A DNA stretch of 64,000 bases from contig NC_089588.1 in NCBI RefSeq assembly GCF_019320115.1, forward strand, positions 113,398,733-113,462,732. Direction: 5' to 3'. The position numbers were made by a program, and so were the translations under genes. Of this stretch, positions 11,403 through 22,880 are shown piece after piece. The stretch comes from Miscanthus floridulus (Eukaryota; Streptophyta; Magnoliopsida; Poales; Poaceae). Numbering within the stretch: the stretch's first letter is position 1; each line of letters starts with the position of its first letter. The notes under the pieces are model-generated. The model saw only the letters and a program-made list of their open reading frames with translations, did not search any database and was not told where the DNA came from.

Positions 11403-11705
11403 TTAGTAACTTGCCACTAGAAATCAACTCTTGAAAACAACACAAAAGATAGGCAATGATTTTGCACCTGGGCCCGCGCCATCGAATAAACACGAGGCCA
11501 CACCTACCATGTCATAATTTTTTTTTGTACAAAATACGCATTTGTGTGCTTCATACGATTCAAATAATAAATCCAGAACCTCCCCTAATATCAGTCTTAC
11601 TTACCATCCCACTATATATCAATTTTTGATAACCTAATAATTATTCCTTTGGAACAATCAGTAGAGAATATTTTTAGTGGCCACAACGAACTGCCACTTC
11701 TTGCC

Positions 11706-12590
11706 ACGCCAGCACCCAGATCTGCCTTTGCTGACCATTTAGGAGGGGCCAGCAGTTTGGAGGAGGGGGCCATGGTGAAAGTCGTGAAGCACCGGCGGAG
11801 GATGAGGAGCGGCGGTGGCAGAGAGAGAGAACGTCAGGCGTGGCCGAGAGAGAGATAGAGAGCCGTGAAGCGCACCATGTGGGTGAATGAGAGAGAGAGC
11901 CGATGGCTAGGGTTGGCCATTAATATACTTGATCTCTGTTTTCACCACAAGTTTAAATCATGGACCGACAGCGGCAGTGAAAATTCTTACACCGTTGGTT
12001 CTGATATAAACGTATGGTGAAACTCATTTTCACTGCCGGTGATAATTTAGTAATCCTGGTTTTAACAGAACTGACGACGAAAATAGCGTGAGGAAAAATG
12101 ATTTCTGCAGTAGCATTGGCCCGTGGTTTCTATTGCTAATGAATAGAGAAAGATTCATGTGCCTAGAACATCATACCTATATGGTGATTGGTAAAATACT
12201 TCGGAACTGCTAGCGCCCGGACGTCCGATCTAGGCGCTAGCGTCCGGACGCCCCTCAGCGCTTGACCCCCCTCGTCCGCTTCCCAGTCCGCACTCCCCCA
12301 GCGCGTGCCCCTTCCCCTGTTCTGCAACGCACGCTACTAGCACGCCCCCCCGGCAACGCGCGCAAGGAGCGGACCCGCTGGCGATGGTACGAGGCTGGGG
12401 CAGCAGCATGGACCAATGCCGCCGCCCGGAGATCGCACGCCGAATATTTCGAAAGAAATATGAGGCTCTCATTCACCCCCTCTGGTCGCCTGGCCGCTTT
12501 TTTCGGTCCTTCAAAATGACTCAACCGTGACCAAGGAGATACGGCCCACCTTGTATGGTCAATGACCAAACTGAACCTGTTACTAGAAAT
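11706..12590. other. Insertion private to copy B, unidentified
   Basis: About 880 bp interrupts the A/B alignment (A is continuous around 3,185). It holds a GC-rich part and a stretch with inverted TTTTCACCG/CAGTGAAAA motifs ending in ATTTCTGCAGTAG, which resembles an eroded CACTA end. No protein domain is recognisable. Confidence 0.45.
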
Positions 12591-13229
12591 ATACGTTTTC
12601 TATAGTCCATGTTCATAAACTTTTTACCTTCCACTAGTAGGAATTATACTTTCCACAACGGACTACTTTATAAGTCATGAGGCTAAATACAGTAGTCAAG
12701 CACTTTTTCTTGGTGCACAACTTTTATTGGTTGCCAGCTCTCATGCTCATTAAGTATAATAGTCAAGATTGTATTTATAGCCAGGCACGAAAGAGAAAAA
12801 GTGGGTCAAGAAAATGCCACTTAACAAAGTCACGCTGACGCTTTATATTGGTAGCCATAGTATCAACCACAAGAAAATATTTTAAGTACTTGATTTTTTA
12901 TAACAAAATGGGGCTCGACTCCCCGTGGAAGCTAATATTTTAGAATTTAACAGCTTTTGTGCTTTGAGTGTGATCGACGACATTTCCATTAACAGCGAGG
13001 CACCTATAATGACTTTGTCAATTTCGAGGATTTGCCGGCTTAGCCTTCGAAGGTGCTCATAGGGGTAGGATTTGTGTGCGTACCTGCGTTCACAGTGATG
13101 GGTGTGCTTGTGTTGTGTGTGTCTTTGTCGAACGAAGAGCCTCACTAGCCTCTGTGTCGCTCGAGTCCGCACGCATCCAGATCGCGCCGCAGCCCGTTGC
13201 GTCAGCCGCACGCCCGTGACCAGCATGCT

Positions 13230-13593
13230 TGTCGACGAAATATGGTCGGCAGTCTACCTAGGGGTATGCCCAAGGTAGTAGATTATCGGCAGACAGATGC
13301 TCAAGCTACAAACAAGATGGTGACGCAAGATAGACACGAGGTTTTATCCAGGTTCGGCCGCCGTGAAGGTGTAATACCTACGTCCTGCGTCTGATTGTAT
13401 TGCTGTATGTCAATGAGAGATGTTTTCTAGAGGGGTCCCCTGCCCGCCTTATATAGTCTGGGGAGCAGGGTTACAGATCTAAAAACTAATCCTAACCAGT
13501 CAGTGTTGGCGAGCTTGCGCTACAATGCTGTGTATGTACAGCCAAATGGGGAGCCGGGTAGGAAGGCCCATGGGCTGCACTAAGGTACCTACA
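13230..13593 (+). mobile_element. LTR of a retrotransposon, plus orientation
   Basis: The segment begins TGTCGACGAAATATGGTCGG and ends CCTACA, so it has TG...CA ends. A TTATATAG promoter-like box is near 13,445. It is inserted in duplicated host DNA that runs continuously in copy A (break after CAGCATGCT). No matching second LTR or coding region is in the window, so it is a fragment or a solo LTR whose right flank was later altered. Confidence 0.55.
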
Positions 13594-13594
13594 C

Positions 13595-13742
13595 TGTTAC
13601 GAATAAAGGGAGATTGAAATGGATAATAGTATTTAGGCCCAATAGGAACAATTTATCGAGTACATGGGAGGCACAAGAGGAAAACCCTAGACTAGGAATT
13701 ACAGTAGTACCATGGACTATTACACCTTAACACCCCCCTCTC
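13595..13742 (-). mobile_element. Short LTR plus polypurine tract of a second retrotransposon
   Basis: On the minus strand, a GAGAGGGGGG polypurine tract (13,732-13,741) is followed by TGTTAAGGTGTAATAGTCC, and the sequence ends TTATTCGTAACA at 13,595. TGTTA...TAACA are matched inverted LTR ends about 137 bp apart, in the size range of a TRIM or a small copia LTR. The internal side continues rightward, but no coding domain or opposite LTR was identified. Confidence 0.5.
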
Positions 13743-14449
13743 AAATGCAACATGAATGCAATGGCGTTGCATTTGGAGAGTTGGCACTAGGCACTAGACT
13801 TGAAAAATAAAAATGACTAATTACATCCAAAATCCAAAATAGAAGATGTCGTCGAAGCGTGCAGCTCTTGAACAATGTCATGTAGAAAATGATCTCCTCC
13901 ACACAAGAGGATACTGCCTTCACAACACGGACTTGCTTCAAATATGAACCTTGCTTTGGTGACTTTGAACTCGACAACAATAGAGATGTGTCAAATCAAG
14001 CCAAAGGAAGCACAGAGAGATTACCGTTGCAAAATGGCGAGCAGTAGGATTGAATGTTGATGACCACAAGTTAACGGCCATTGATCATGAAGTGTAGCAA
14101 AATGGCTACGAACGAGACCAAGAGGGCATAGTCGCATCAGTGATATGTTGATTAGCTAAATCGACGGGGGACTCAGCTAACCTAAGAAAAGAAAAAATGG
14201 CTAATCTGACAAAATATGTGGACACGCACGGCTTAGACGAACCGTGATATGTAAAATTGGACTTGGATGTGGACACTGATGCAACAGATGCAATGGAACT
14301 TAGAGAATACTAGGCCTCAACAGAGTACCAAGTAGTAGGAATGATAACCAGAGTAGAGGACCAAAGCACTTAGCAAATATAGAGCATCCGCGGAACAGTG
14401 GACTATTGCAGCAAGCAGCAGAACAGAGCACCACTGCATCATAGAGTAC
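13743..14449. other. Probable retrotransposon interior, no readable gene
   Basis: It lies on the internal side of the minus-strand LTR at 13,595-13,731. I see no retroviral-type domain in any frame. Confidence 0.35.
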
Positions 14450-15100
14450 CAAGGCACGGACAGACAAAACACGGGCAGAAGCAGAGGAACCTGCTACTCA
14501 CGAAGGGGAGAGCAGATGATGTAATAGTGAAGTCCAGTGATTGGCTGAAGCAGACGAGCAGATTCTTGGTAGACGCACGGCAGTAGGGCAGCAGTCCTGC
14601 GTGGAGCAAAGTCCACACACCCGCTGGATCAGTCCCGCCTGAAGCACCAGACATGAGCCGCGGACGGACACAGCCGAGCCGCACGACCAGGCCGTCCGGG
14701 CGAACTGCGCGGGAACTGGAGACGCGTTGCGATGGGCCACGCGGATGACGCGGAAGACGAGCACACGCGCGATGGAGACCGGACGACGCGAGTGCAGACC
14801 GCGCGATGACGAATCCCAGTGCGCAGACACCGACGTCCATCGCACGTTTAGTAATCTATCAGTTTTTAATGCATATCGGCGGTGTAAAGCTCCAGCGCTA
14901 CCGGTTCATGTGGTCTTATCAATTCATTTTTTTGGTGGGAATATCTAGAACCAGCATCGTTGATGCTTTATTACCGGTTCCATTATATCCGACAGTATCA
15001 GCCCTGGCTGTTTTTCTCTCGTAATAAATTAGCATCAGCCGCAGAAATCATAAGCCGAAAAGCCAGAGTATAATCTGCCAGTTGTAGTACTCGTACGGCT
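14450..15100. repeat. Dispersed repeat X, second copy
   Basis: Matches 9,642-10,370 with several indels. Its right edge joins host sequence equivalent to about 4,805 in copy A. Confidence 0.5.
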
Positions 15101-15569
15101 CGGGCAGGGCAGCGCACGGCTTGGGCGGGGAGGTGCCGTGAGAAGCTTGGGAGGGAGCGGCGGCGAGCGTCTCCTTATGGAGCGGGCTGAGTGACGTGGG
15201 GCATGTGCATGAGGAAAATGCAAGGGAAGCGAGTGGAGGAGCGTGTGCCGCATCCAGAGGTGAAGAAGCATGTCGGACGCCAGACATGTGTCATTCTCAT
15301 GCTTTTCGAGAAAATCTAGCATATTTTATTTTGACCAATTATATTTAAAAGATATTCATACTTAACATGCATAATTAGTGAAATAATTTTTATTATAATT
15401 TATTTAATTTTTTGTGAACAATTATAAATTTATTTAATGATATAAATGTTACTAATATTTTACAATAAGCTAGTAAATTTGAAAAAGTTTGACCAACATG
15501 CATCTTATAGCGTTATTCTTTTTGGGAAAGAGGGAGAGTAGACGTTGGTCCTGATGCCGAGTCGATGGC

Positions 15570-15576
15570 TATATAG
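15570..15576 (+). promoter_or_regulatory. TATA box of copy B secreted-protein gene
   Basis: TATATAG stands 204 bp before the ATG at 15,780, leaving room for a 5' leader of roughly 170 nt. A TTGACC W-box-like motif lies at about 15,687. Copy A has TATATTG at this place, and copy C lacks the box through a deletion. Confidence 0.5.
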
Positions 15577-15779
15577 GCAGGCCAGCATTTAGACAAGACC
15601 TGTCAGCGAGTCACCGTCCGTGTTCACCGAAAAGCAACGAACGACAAATTTAGTCCGGCAGAGTCGTGCTATAGGCTGACGCCACAGTTGACCCAGCACC
15701 CAATAAGACGCGTGCGTGGGAGCTATTTGTGCCGGGTGCAAGGACATACACGAGAAGCAGCTCATCAACGGGGGGCAAG

Positions 15780-17063
15780 ATGCCGATGACAGGCGGCCGC
15801 CACAGTATTCCGCCCATGCTTTTGCCGTTGCTGCTGCTTCTTCTCTTCAATGGATGTCCTGTTCATTGCAGCGGCGAACCGAGGGACAGTGCACCTCCGT
15901 CGCCGCATTTACCGTCAGGTAATACGTCGCTTTTACCGTCAGTGTGCTCCAACAATTTACCTGACCCCCCTCTGGACAAACACTTGCTAATTTTCTCTTG
16001 CCATTGTTTTGCGCCGCCTCTTAGGTTTTAACGGGACGACTCGTGTGCTTGATCCGGCCCACAATATACAAGGGCGTACAATCCCAGGTGAGTGCAATAT
16101 GTCATTGTAATTTTTCATACAGTTCGTCGATTACACAATTGGGCCAGTTTGTGGGATTAGAAATCACCTATTTGTGCAAATTAAAACTGGAACCATACAT
16201 CTTCGCACATCTTTTTCTCGGATTTAATTTGTTTCTTCGTTGCTTGGAAATATATGTAGTGATCCCTCCATCCTGAAATACAATTCATTATTATGAGTTC
16301 TAGAATGTGTACTACTGTACTAGAATATCTCTACTACATAAATGATTTTAGAGGCATCATTTCCATTTTGGTAGAGACGACTCTATAAAAACCATCTCTA
16401 AAAATGGTTTCAGAGATCATCCACCTCTAGAAATCGATTTTTATTAGATAGGTGGTGTTTCAAATGCCTCTGAAAATGCCTCTGTTTCTACGGGTTGTGG
16501 GAAATATAGTCCGCTTGTTAAAATTGGTGCAGCACCAAAAAAAAAATAATCACTTTTAATGTTATTTTGATTTGAACGAAGACAAACTTTTTAAGCTCAA
16601 AGAGATCTATAACTTTATAGTTGAGCTGTACTTTTTGTTGCATTACAACATGAACATAGTAAATATGGTACTAGTGCCTCGAGAAGATTTCGTAGGTTCC
16701 CAGCTCTATAATTAGTATGTACTCTTCTTATTAAGAAAGAATCACATTATGGTCTCTGCATAACTTTAAGTAGTATATACTTTTCTTCTGAAAAAATACA
16801 TTATGGTCTCCGCATAAGAATAACTTATATACACAAGCTATTGAAAAGCAACGCAACTAAAATATGGAAATTTCGTCCGTACGTATCTCTGGTTGATCCT
16901 TTCCATTAACTAAACTAGCTGTACATTCTAACTTGACGGATTTTTATTGTGCACAGTGACAATTGGTAAAAGTTATCGACCAGGCAAACACGGTGGTTCT
17001 CGTCCGTACACGCCACGCACGCCTATCTGCGACGCTCCACCATGCAAACCAACGCTTGGGTAG
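15780..17063 (+). CDS. Putative small secreted protein, tandem copy B (intact, 3 exons)
   Basis: Proposed exons are 15780-15918, 16025-16087 and 16957-17063, with GT-AG introns in phase 1, encoding 102 aa. Residues 13-23 form a leucine-rich signal-peptide core, with probable cleavage after about residue 30. The middle is proline- and serine-rich. The last exon encodes GKSYRPGKHGGSRPYTP and then CDAPPC, ending at TAG 17061-17063. The ATG at codon 1 follows a TATA box by about 200 bp; Met13 is a possible alternative start. Exon 2 differs in length among the three copies (39, 63, 57 nt) but always by multiples of three, which supports coding. Four cysteines and several Tyr-Pro pairs suggest a processed extracellular peptide. 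I cannot assign it to CLE, CEP, EPFL, RALF or PSK. The function is unknown and the gene model is inferred without transcript data. Confidence 0.5.
16331..16530 (+). mobile_element. CACTA terminal fragment inside intron 2, copy B
   Basis: Orthologue of 6066-6270, with the same subterminal CACCTCTAGAAATCG and TAGAGGCATC repeats. Confidence 0.5.
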
Positions 17064-17187
17064 TGCAGACTTCAACCTCAACAAAGCAAGATGTTATTTC
17101 TCTTCATATGCATTATGGCTCCCTTTGTTGACATTTGAGTTTGATACAATGGAATAATGTGCCTCGTTGAAACACACTAGTATAAAG

Positions 17188-17328
17188 TAATAGTCCGATC
17201 GTTCATTTTGTCTTCATATGCTTTTGTTGTACACTTTGATATGTACTATATCTAGATACATAGGAAAAGCAATATATCCACAAAAGCCAATAAGTCTTAT
17301 AACTTTGAATGGAAGGAGTTCCATTTTC
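17188..17328. mobile_element. MITE-like inverted repeat, copy B
   Basis: Orthologue of 6895-7035, with partly eroded arms around a TAGATACATAGG centre. Confidence 0.4.
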
Positions 17329-17618
17329 GCCAATGATTCAGTAAAAATTGCTTGTTGTATGTCACAACCAGATTATAATAGAACTGGTGGTGAAAATTAT
17401 TTTCACCGTCCGAAGATATTTCAGCAACAGTTCATGATAAGAACCAACTGTGAGAATTATTTTTCACCGCCGTGAAAAAATGCACACAGTATAGAACCCC
17501 ATTTTCATTAGTAAAGGTGGCCTAGTACGGCCAAACAAAGAACCCAAAAATACACCAGCTCCTCGCTTCCAAACCCTCAACTCATCGCCACCCACAACAC
17601 CCTCTCTCCCACGCAGAC

Positions 17619-18300
17619 CACTAGTACAAAAACAGTTTCTAGACAAGCATTCTTTTTTCAATTCAGGTAGATCAATCTAACACCACCTTCAAAAATGGTT
17701 TCCGAAACGAGCGGCCTCTAGAAATACATTTGTAGCGGGTGGCTGGTATTCTCAGCCACCTCTACAAATAGATTTTTAGAGGTGGCTGACTCTTAGCCAG
17801 GCACCTCTAAAAATCTATTTGTAGAGGCGCAGTTGGATCTAGTACCGTCGCTAAAATTAGATGCAGCACAGTAAAATTGATCATTTTTTCAAATCAACTT
17901 GGATGAAGACAGGCTTTATACAAAATTTGTATATCTAAAAGAGATCTACAACTTTGTGGTTGACAATATTTTCATTTAAAATCATTAGATCAAGCAAATT
18001 CCATTTGAAGTTCTCACATTTTGAAATTTAATTTTTTTAGAATTTCCAAATGACAACGGATGAAGAAATGACCAAAACTAAATTTATAGATTTAGAAAAG
18101 ATATAAACCATTGCAGTTGATACCATTTTCATTCAAAATAACCTATGGTCTGAAAATTTAGCTTCAAGTCCTTACATATTGAAATTCAAATTTTAAAAAC
18201 GACCTCTGCTGGAGAAATGACAAAAACCAAAGTTGTAGTTGTACACACATTCGAAATAATCCATGGCCCCTACCGCTTCCGCGTGAAATATGAAGTTACT
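17619..18300 (+). mobile_element. CACTA left end with internal repeats, copy B
   Basis: CACTAGTACAAAAACAG at 17,619 is followed by subterminal AGAGGTGGCTG / CACCTCTAAAAAT repeats. Two or three diverged units of about 130-150 bp follow, containing GATGAAG, AGATCTACAACTTTG and GTTGACA, like the array at 63,111-63,700. Copy A lost this inner part. Confidence 0.55.
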
Positions 18301-19098
18301 GTATAAAAAATCACATGTGGCTGCCTAGTGGGTGTCTCCCTGGATATACACGCTAGTATGTGTGTATGCTATGGTTTATGTTCTAAAAAACTAATCATGA
18401 ATGTTCCTAATTTCCAAGAGGCAAGAGCCCATCTCGTAACCCTCAAGCAAACTGGTGACTAGAGAGCAGCAATCAAACGCAACAAACAGCACGTGAAACG
18501 GAGCAATGAAACAAAAGAAACTGCAAAAACGACACTGCTGCTGCTCCTGAAAATCGGCTTCGCCGATTGGCCTACTCTGCCTGGCCGATCGGGGCGCTAG
18601 GCGAGCAGCCCTGCCAGGCGAGGAACCACGGTTGAGCACCCTGCGCTGGGCGAGCTGGCAGGGCCCGGCCTGGCCAGCTAAGTGCTCGGCCTGGATGGCA
18701 CACCTGCTTGCCCCGGTTGGGTGCCCGACCTGGCTAACTGGCAGGGCTGGCGGGCTGGTTGAAGGACAAACCGGCCTGGCCGGTTGGCAGGGACGGCTCC
18801 GTCGGTTCCTTTGCGCTCCTCCCCACGAATCATTCCAAAAAATCCAAAATCGGATAAAACTACCTCCAAAAGATTCTAAAAATTGCAGGGATGATTCTTA
18901 GGTATATTAGATGATATTCCCAAAGAATCAAGCTCCACGAACCACAAAAAGAAACACTGTAGATCTTGAAATCCATCAAGGCAGTTGGGGTTTTCTTAAA
19001 AAATCCTCCCAAGGGTGAAAATTTGTTCTGGTGATGAATCTGCCCGATTCACTTGACAGGGTTGTTCATCATATGTCCTTACATGAATTCAATCCAAC
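18300..19098. other. Intergenic or CACTA interior, no gene seen
   Basis: The GC-rich stretch at 18,560-18,810 repeats GGCTGGC/GGCCTGGC words and gives low-complexity frames only. No domain is recognisable. Confidence 0.4.
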
Positions 19099-19099
19099 A

Positions 19100-19452
19100 A
19101 ATCGACCCCAAAACCTTAGGAATTCAACATCAACCTAAACGGTGAAGAGGGGGTGAAAGAGAAGTGAAAAAAAAAACAAAACTCAAATCATCTTAGAATC
19201 AAGACTCAATGTAAGAGAATATGATTGCTTTATTTCCATGATCTACCAGGTCTGATCCTTTACAGAGGAAAGATTAAACACACCAGAGTAATCATCCTCT
19301 AGACTGCAGATCTGAACAGCTAAAACAAGATGAAAGCTTAAACTACTTCAGCTAGGACTTAGGCTAGGAATGACTGCAAATGTAAAACTGAAGAGACAGC
19401 TATTTGGGAGCAGCCTCTATATTATTTATAGAGCTATTACACATTTCCAACA
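19100..19452 (-). mobile_element. Copia-type LTR, copy B
   Basis: Orthologue of 7640-7984. The minus-strand LTR start TGTTGGAAATGTG lies at 19,452, with TATAAATA shortly downstream. The distal LTR border is approximate. Confidence 0.5.
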
Positions 19453-20056
19453 TGCCCTAAGATATTTTGGCTGAACCACATAACCTAAGTGCAAAATGAT
19501 CCAACTCCAGATCTGTCCTTCCGATATGATGGCCACTGGCTCTTCACGACTTTTCTTCGCCTCGGTGCAAGCTTCATGATAACGCCACATGCCTCCTCAC
19601 GTTCTAGCCAGATCTCCAACTCAGGTTTTGAGGCCCAAACCCAAAAATTGTCCGCTAGTGGTTTTGAGGCCCAAACCGCCAAACAACCTAGAGAAGCGTA
19701 TCTGCTACACACCTCCATGATCTCGACACGTGTCACAGTAATCTTTCACCGCCCGATCACCAAGTCCTTCAGCACCTCTGGTTGACTTCATCAACCGTTG
19801 TCTTGACTTGGTCAACACGATCTACTCCTCTGCATTGTCCCTAAGTGTTAGCCACCACGATCAGCCTCACGTCCATCCTTCACCGCTCCCAATCACTCCA
19901 ATGACATGGCCCTTCTCTACTTGACCTTCACCATGCTCATCGACCATCTTCGTGCTCCACAACTGCATGTCATGTATATCGCAACAAATCGCTGCACAGT
20001 GATGTATTCGTTTGTGAACAGATATGAAGCCATAGCAAGCCCAGATAGGCAACCAC

Positions 20057-20945
20057 CACTAGTACAAATTTCTTTTTCCAGGCAGGCCAAATTGATTAAT
20101 GGAGGCGTGCATCCCAGTCGCCTCCAAACAAAGGACCCCGTTAATGGAGGCGGTTGCTTTGCTCGTCTCGGTTAATTGATTCATGGAGGCGGACGCCTTA
20201 GAATGTCCACCTTGGTTAATCCATAAAAAAACAAAAAAAATCCGCAGACCCATTGGCAAGCTTGTTCCTGAGCCTGCCAGCGAGCCCATTCACAGCCCGT
20301 TGCTCGCCTCCACACCGGCCTCCTCCTCGCCTCCACGCTGGATCCGCCTGTGGGGGAGAGGAAAGGAGACGGAAGAGGTGGGGCATGTGGAGAGGACGTC
20401 GGGATGCAGAGGGGTGGCGGGGCGCCAGGCTCAAGGAGTGGTGGGGTATGGAGAGGGCAGCAGGATGCGGAAGGAAGGGGTGCGGCTGGTAGTGGGAGGG
20501 GCACAAGTCGGAGTGGAGCTAGGTTAACCTAAGTCCGATTTATGTATAAGACCGATAGGAGGATAGATATGTGATCTTACTTGGGCTCCGTGCTAGGGAT
20601 GTATTTTCGGTGGCAGGCCTTATAGTGTGCCCGCCTCCGTAAACGGATTTATGGAGTGGGCACCTTAAGATGACCGCCTTCGAAAATCGATCATTTTTGG
20701 AGGTTGTTGGCTTAAGACGCCCACCTCTGTAAATCCATTTTCCAAGGTGGGCATTTCCTGACCTCCTCCATAATTAAGACAACTGCCTCCGTAAATCTAT
20801 TTTGTGAGGCAGTCATTTCTTGGTGCCTCCGTAAATAAAAACGACCGCCTCCGTTAATCACCGGTCATTTTACGAGGTGATTGGATTTTGTGACTGCCTC
20901 GGTTAATGAAAGGGACTATCTTGCAAAATCATTTGCATAGTAGTG
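20057..20945 (+). mobile_element. Complete small non-autonomous CACTA element, copy B
   Basis: The left end CACTAGTACAAATTTC and right end GCATAGTAGTG are opposed CACTA termini 889 bp apart. Subterminal repeats alternate ATGGAGGCGG, CGCCTCC and TTAAGACGCCCACCTC. The flanking triplets are CAC and CGC, one mismatch from a 3-bp target duplication. The core has no transposase. Confidence 0.65.
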
Positions 20946-21610
20946 CGCAACTATGTTGAACATCGTGCAATGATTACTTTTGTACAAATTTCCTTCTTAA
21001 TCTCCAACTCCGTTCAAACATGTTGGATGGTTGTTGCGTTCGGTAACACCCAACAACTTTAGTGGCAGCGACCAATCCATCAAAATACAGGTATATATGT
21101 CCACCTATCAACATTTCTCCCTCTGCCTTTATGTTTTGATTCGTTGAGTGAAGCATGCCCAGTATGACGAGGTGCCTAACACGAGAGATCTGTAGATTAT
21201 TCATCTAGTCCAAGTGGAGAATTTTATATATTTGTACAAGTAGTGTCAGTGCGCATCACGAAAACTCCAGAAAGGAAGATTCTATTGGAAAAATATAAGA
21301 TCCAATTAAACTAGATAATCTAAGCTCTACATGTCGCACGGGCAGACCCAAGTCATTGTGAGTTTGCTCGCCTTTCTTCGACGCAAAATGTAAAGGCAGA
21401 AGACACACATTGTTGATAGTTGGCCAACAAGTCTTTTGCATCATGTATCGATCATTATTGTTCCGTGAAGTCCATCAACCATTGCCGTGCATGGTCTTAG
21501 AAACTCTGGCCCCATGCCTAACAGCAGATGAAATCATTAATCTTGTCATTGGGCAATACAAATGCTTCACCTTTAGCATCTATAAAAATTCCAAGTAAGT
21601 TGTGGAGTCC
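20946..21610. other. Intergenic, no gene assigned
   Basis: A 76-codon minus-strand frame at 20,974-21,204 and short frames near 21,410-21,600 have no recognisable domain. I see no element ends. Confidence 0.4.
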
Positions 21611-21614
21611 AATA

Positions 21615-21930
21615 CTACTACAAATTCGACATTAACTACTAGCACCATCAATGCCGGTTTTTGGTGAACCGATAATGCTAACCCTTCACTGTCTGTTCTG
21701 AGCTTCAAAATGATAAAATGATTGGGGACCAACAAAAATCGGCAATGAAAGTACATGTCAGGGCCGGTTTGTGGTTAGAACCGACAGTAAATGGATGGTG
21801 AAATATCACTGCCTGTTCTAGCCATAAACCGACAACCGACAATGATGTGGTGCTATCACTATCGGTTTTTGGCTTAATCCGACAGTGATATACCGAGGTA
21901 AAAAAAAAGCTGTCGTCTTGTCCTCCCTCC
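21615..21930. repeat. Subterminal-type inverted repeats (GCCGGTTTTTGG / ACCGACAGTGA)
   Basis: Several alternating copies of ACCGACAGTGA-like and CACTGTCTGTTC-like words resemble a CACTA subterminal region. No terminal CACTA is intact. Confidence 0.4.
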
Positions 21931-22679
21931 TCTCTCAAATCCCGAGTACACTTATCCTGGAGCCCCAGTCAATGGCTAGCATTTAGACAAATTAGTCCGG
22001 CAGAGTCGTGCTAGGCTGACGCCACACAGTTGACTCAGCACCCAATAAGACGCGTGCGTGGGAGCTATTTGTGCTCGGTGCAAGGACATACTACATGAGA
22101 ATCAGCTCATCAACGGGTGGCAAGATGCCGACGACAGGCAGCCGCCACAGCATTCCGCCCATGCTGTTGCCGTTGCTGCTGCTTCTTCTCTTCAATGCAT
22201 GTCCTGTTCCTTGCAAGGGCGAACTGAGGGACAGTGCACCTCCGGCGCTGGCCCCGGCAGCGGTGCCGCCCCCCAGTTTTTGTTTTGACACCTTTACCGT
22301 CGTGTACGTTAGTGCTCCGACAATTTACAAGACACTTGCTAATTTTCTCTTGCCATTGTTTTACGTCGCCTCTTAGGTTTTAACATGAGTCGAATGCGTG
22401 ATACAGGCCACGTCCACGGGCGTATTACCCCATGTGAGTACCTATATACACTTTATATGCATCTTTATCATCGTAATTTTGCATACAGTTCCACGATTAC
22501 ACAATTGGACCAGTTTGTGGGATTATTAGAAAAATCACCTATTTGTGCAAATTAAAACTGGTACCATCCATCTTCGCACATCTTTTAATTTCTCCAGATT
22601 TAATTTGTTTCTTTGCAGTACTCCCTCCATCCTGAAATACAATTCAATATGACTTCTAGAATGTGTACTAGAATATCAG

Positions 22680-22880
22680 CACTACATAAATGATTTTAGA
22701 GGCGTCACTTCCTTTTTGGTAGAGACAATTCTATAAAAAAACCATCTCTAAAAATGGTTTCTGAGATGATCCACCTCTAGAAATCAAATTTTTGAGATGG
22801 GTGGTGTTTTCAATTGCCTCTCTAAAAATGCCTCTGTTTATACATGTGGTTGGAATTATAGTCCGCCTGTAAAAATAGGT
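22680..22880 (+). mobile_element. CACTA terminal fragment inside intron 2, copy C
   Basis: It starts CACTACATAAATGATTTTAG with subterminal repeats of the TAGAGGCGTC type. This is the least eroded of the three intronic CACTA ends. Confidence 0.55.

Larger units (their letters stand above)
10818..20945. repeat. Large tandem duplication, copy B
   Basis: Parallel to copy A from 10,818 onward. Private features are an insertion at about 11,706-12,590, LTR pieces at 13,230-13,731, repeat X at 14,450-15,100 and about 1.2 kb at 17,930-19,098. It lacks the Pack-MULE and supplies its empty site. Copy B holds the intact version of the small secreted-protein gene. Confidence 0.85.

Noticed and set aside
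15780..17063. Assignment of the secreted protein to EPFL, CLE, CEP or RALF families
   Set aside because: Cysteine number and spacing do not fit EPFL or RALF, and no CLE or CEP signature is present.
20974..21204. 76-codon minus-strand frame as a gene
   Set aside because: No homology, splice context or promoter was recognised.
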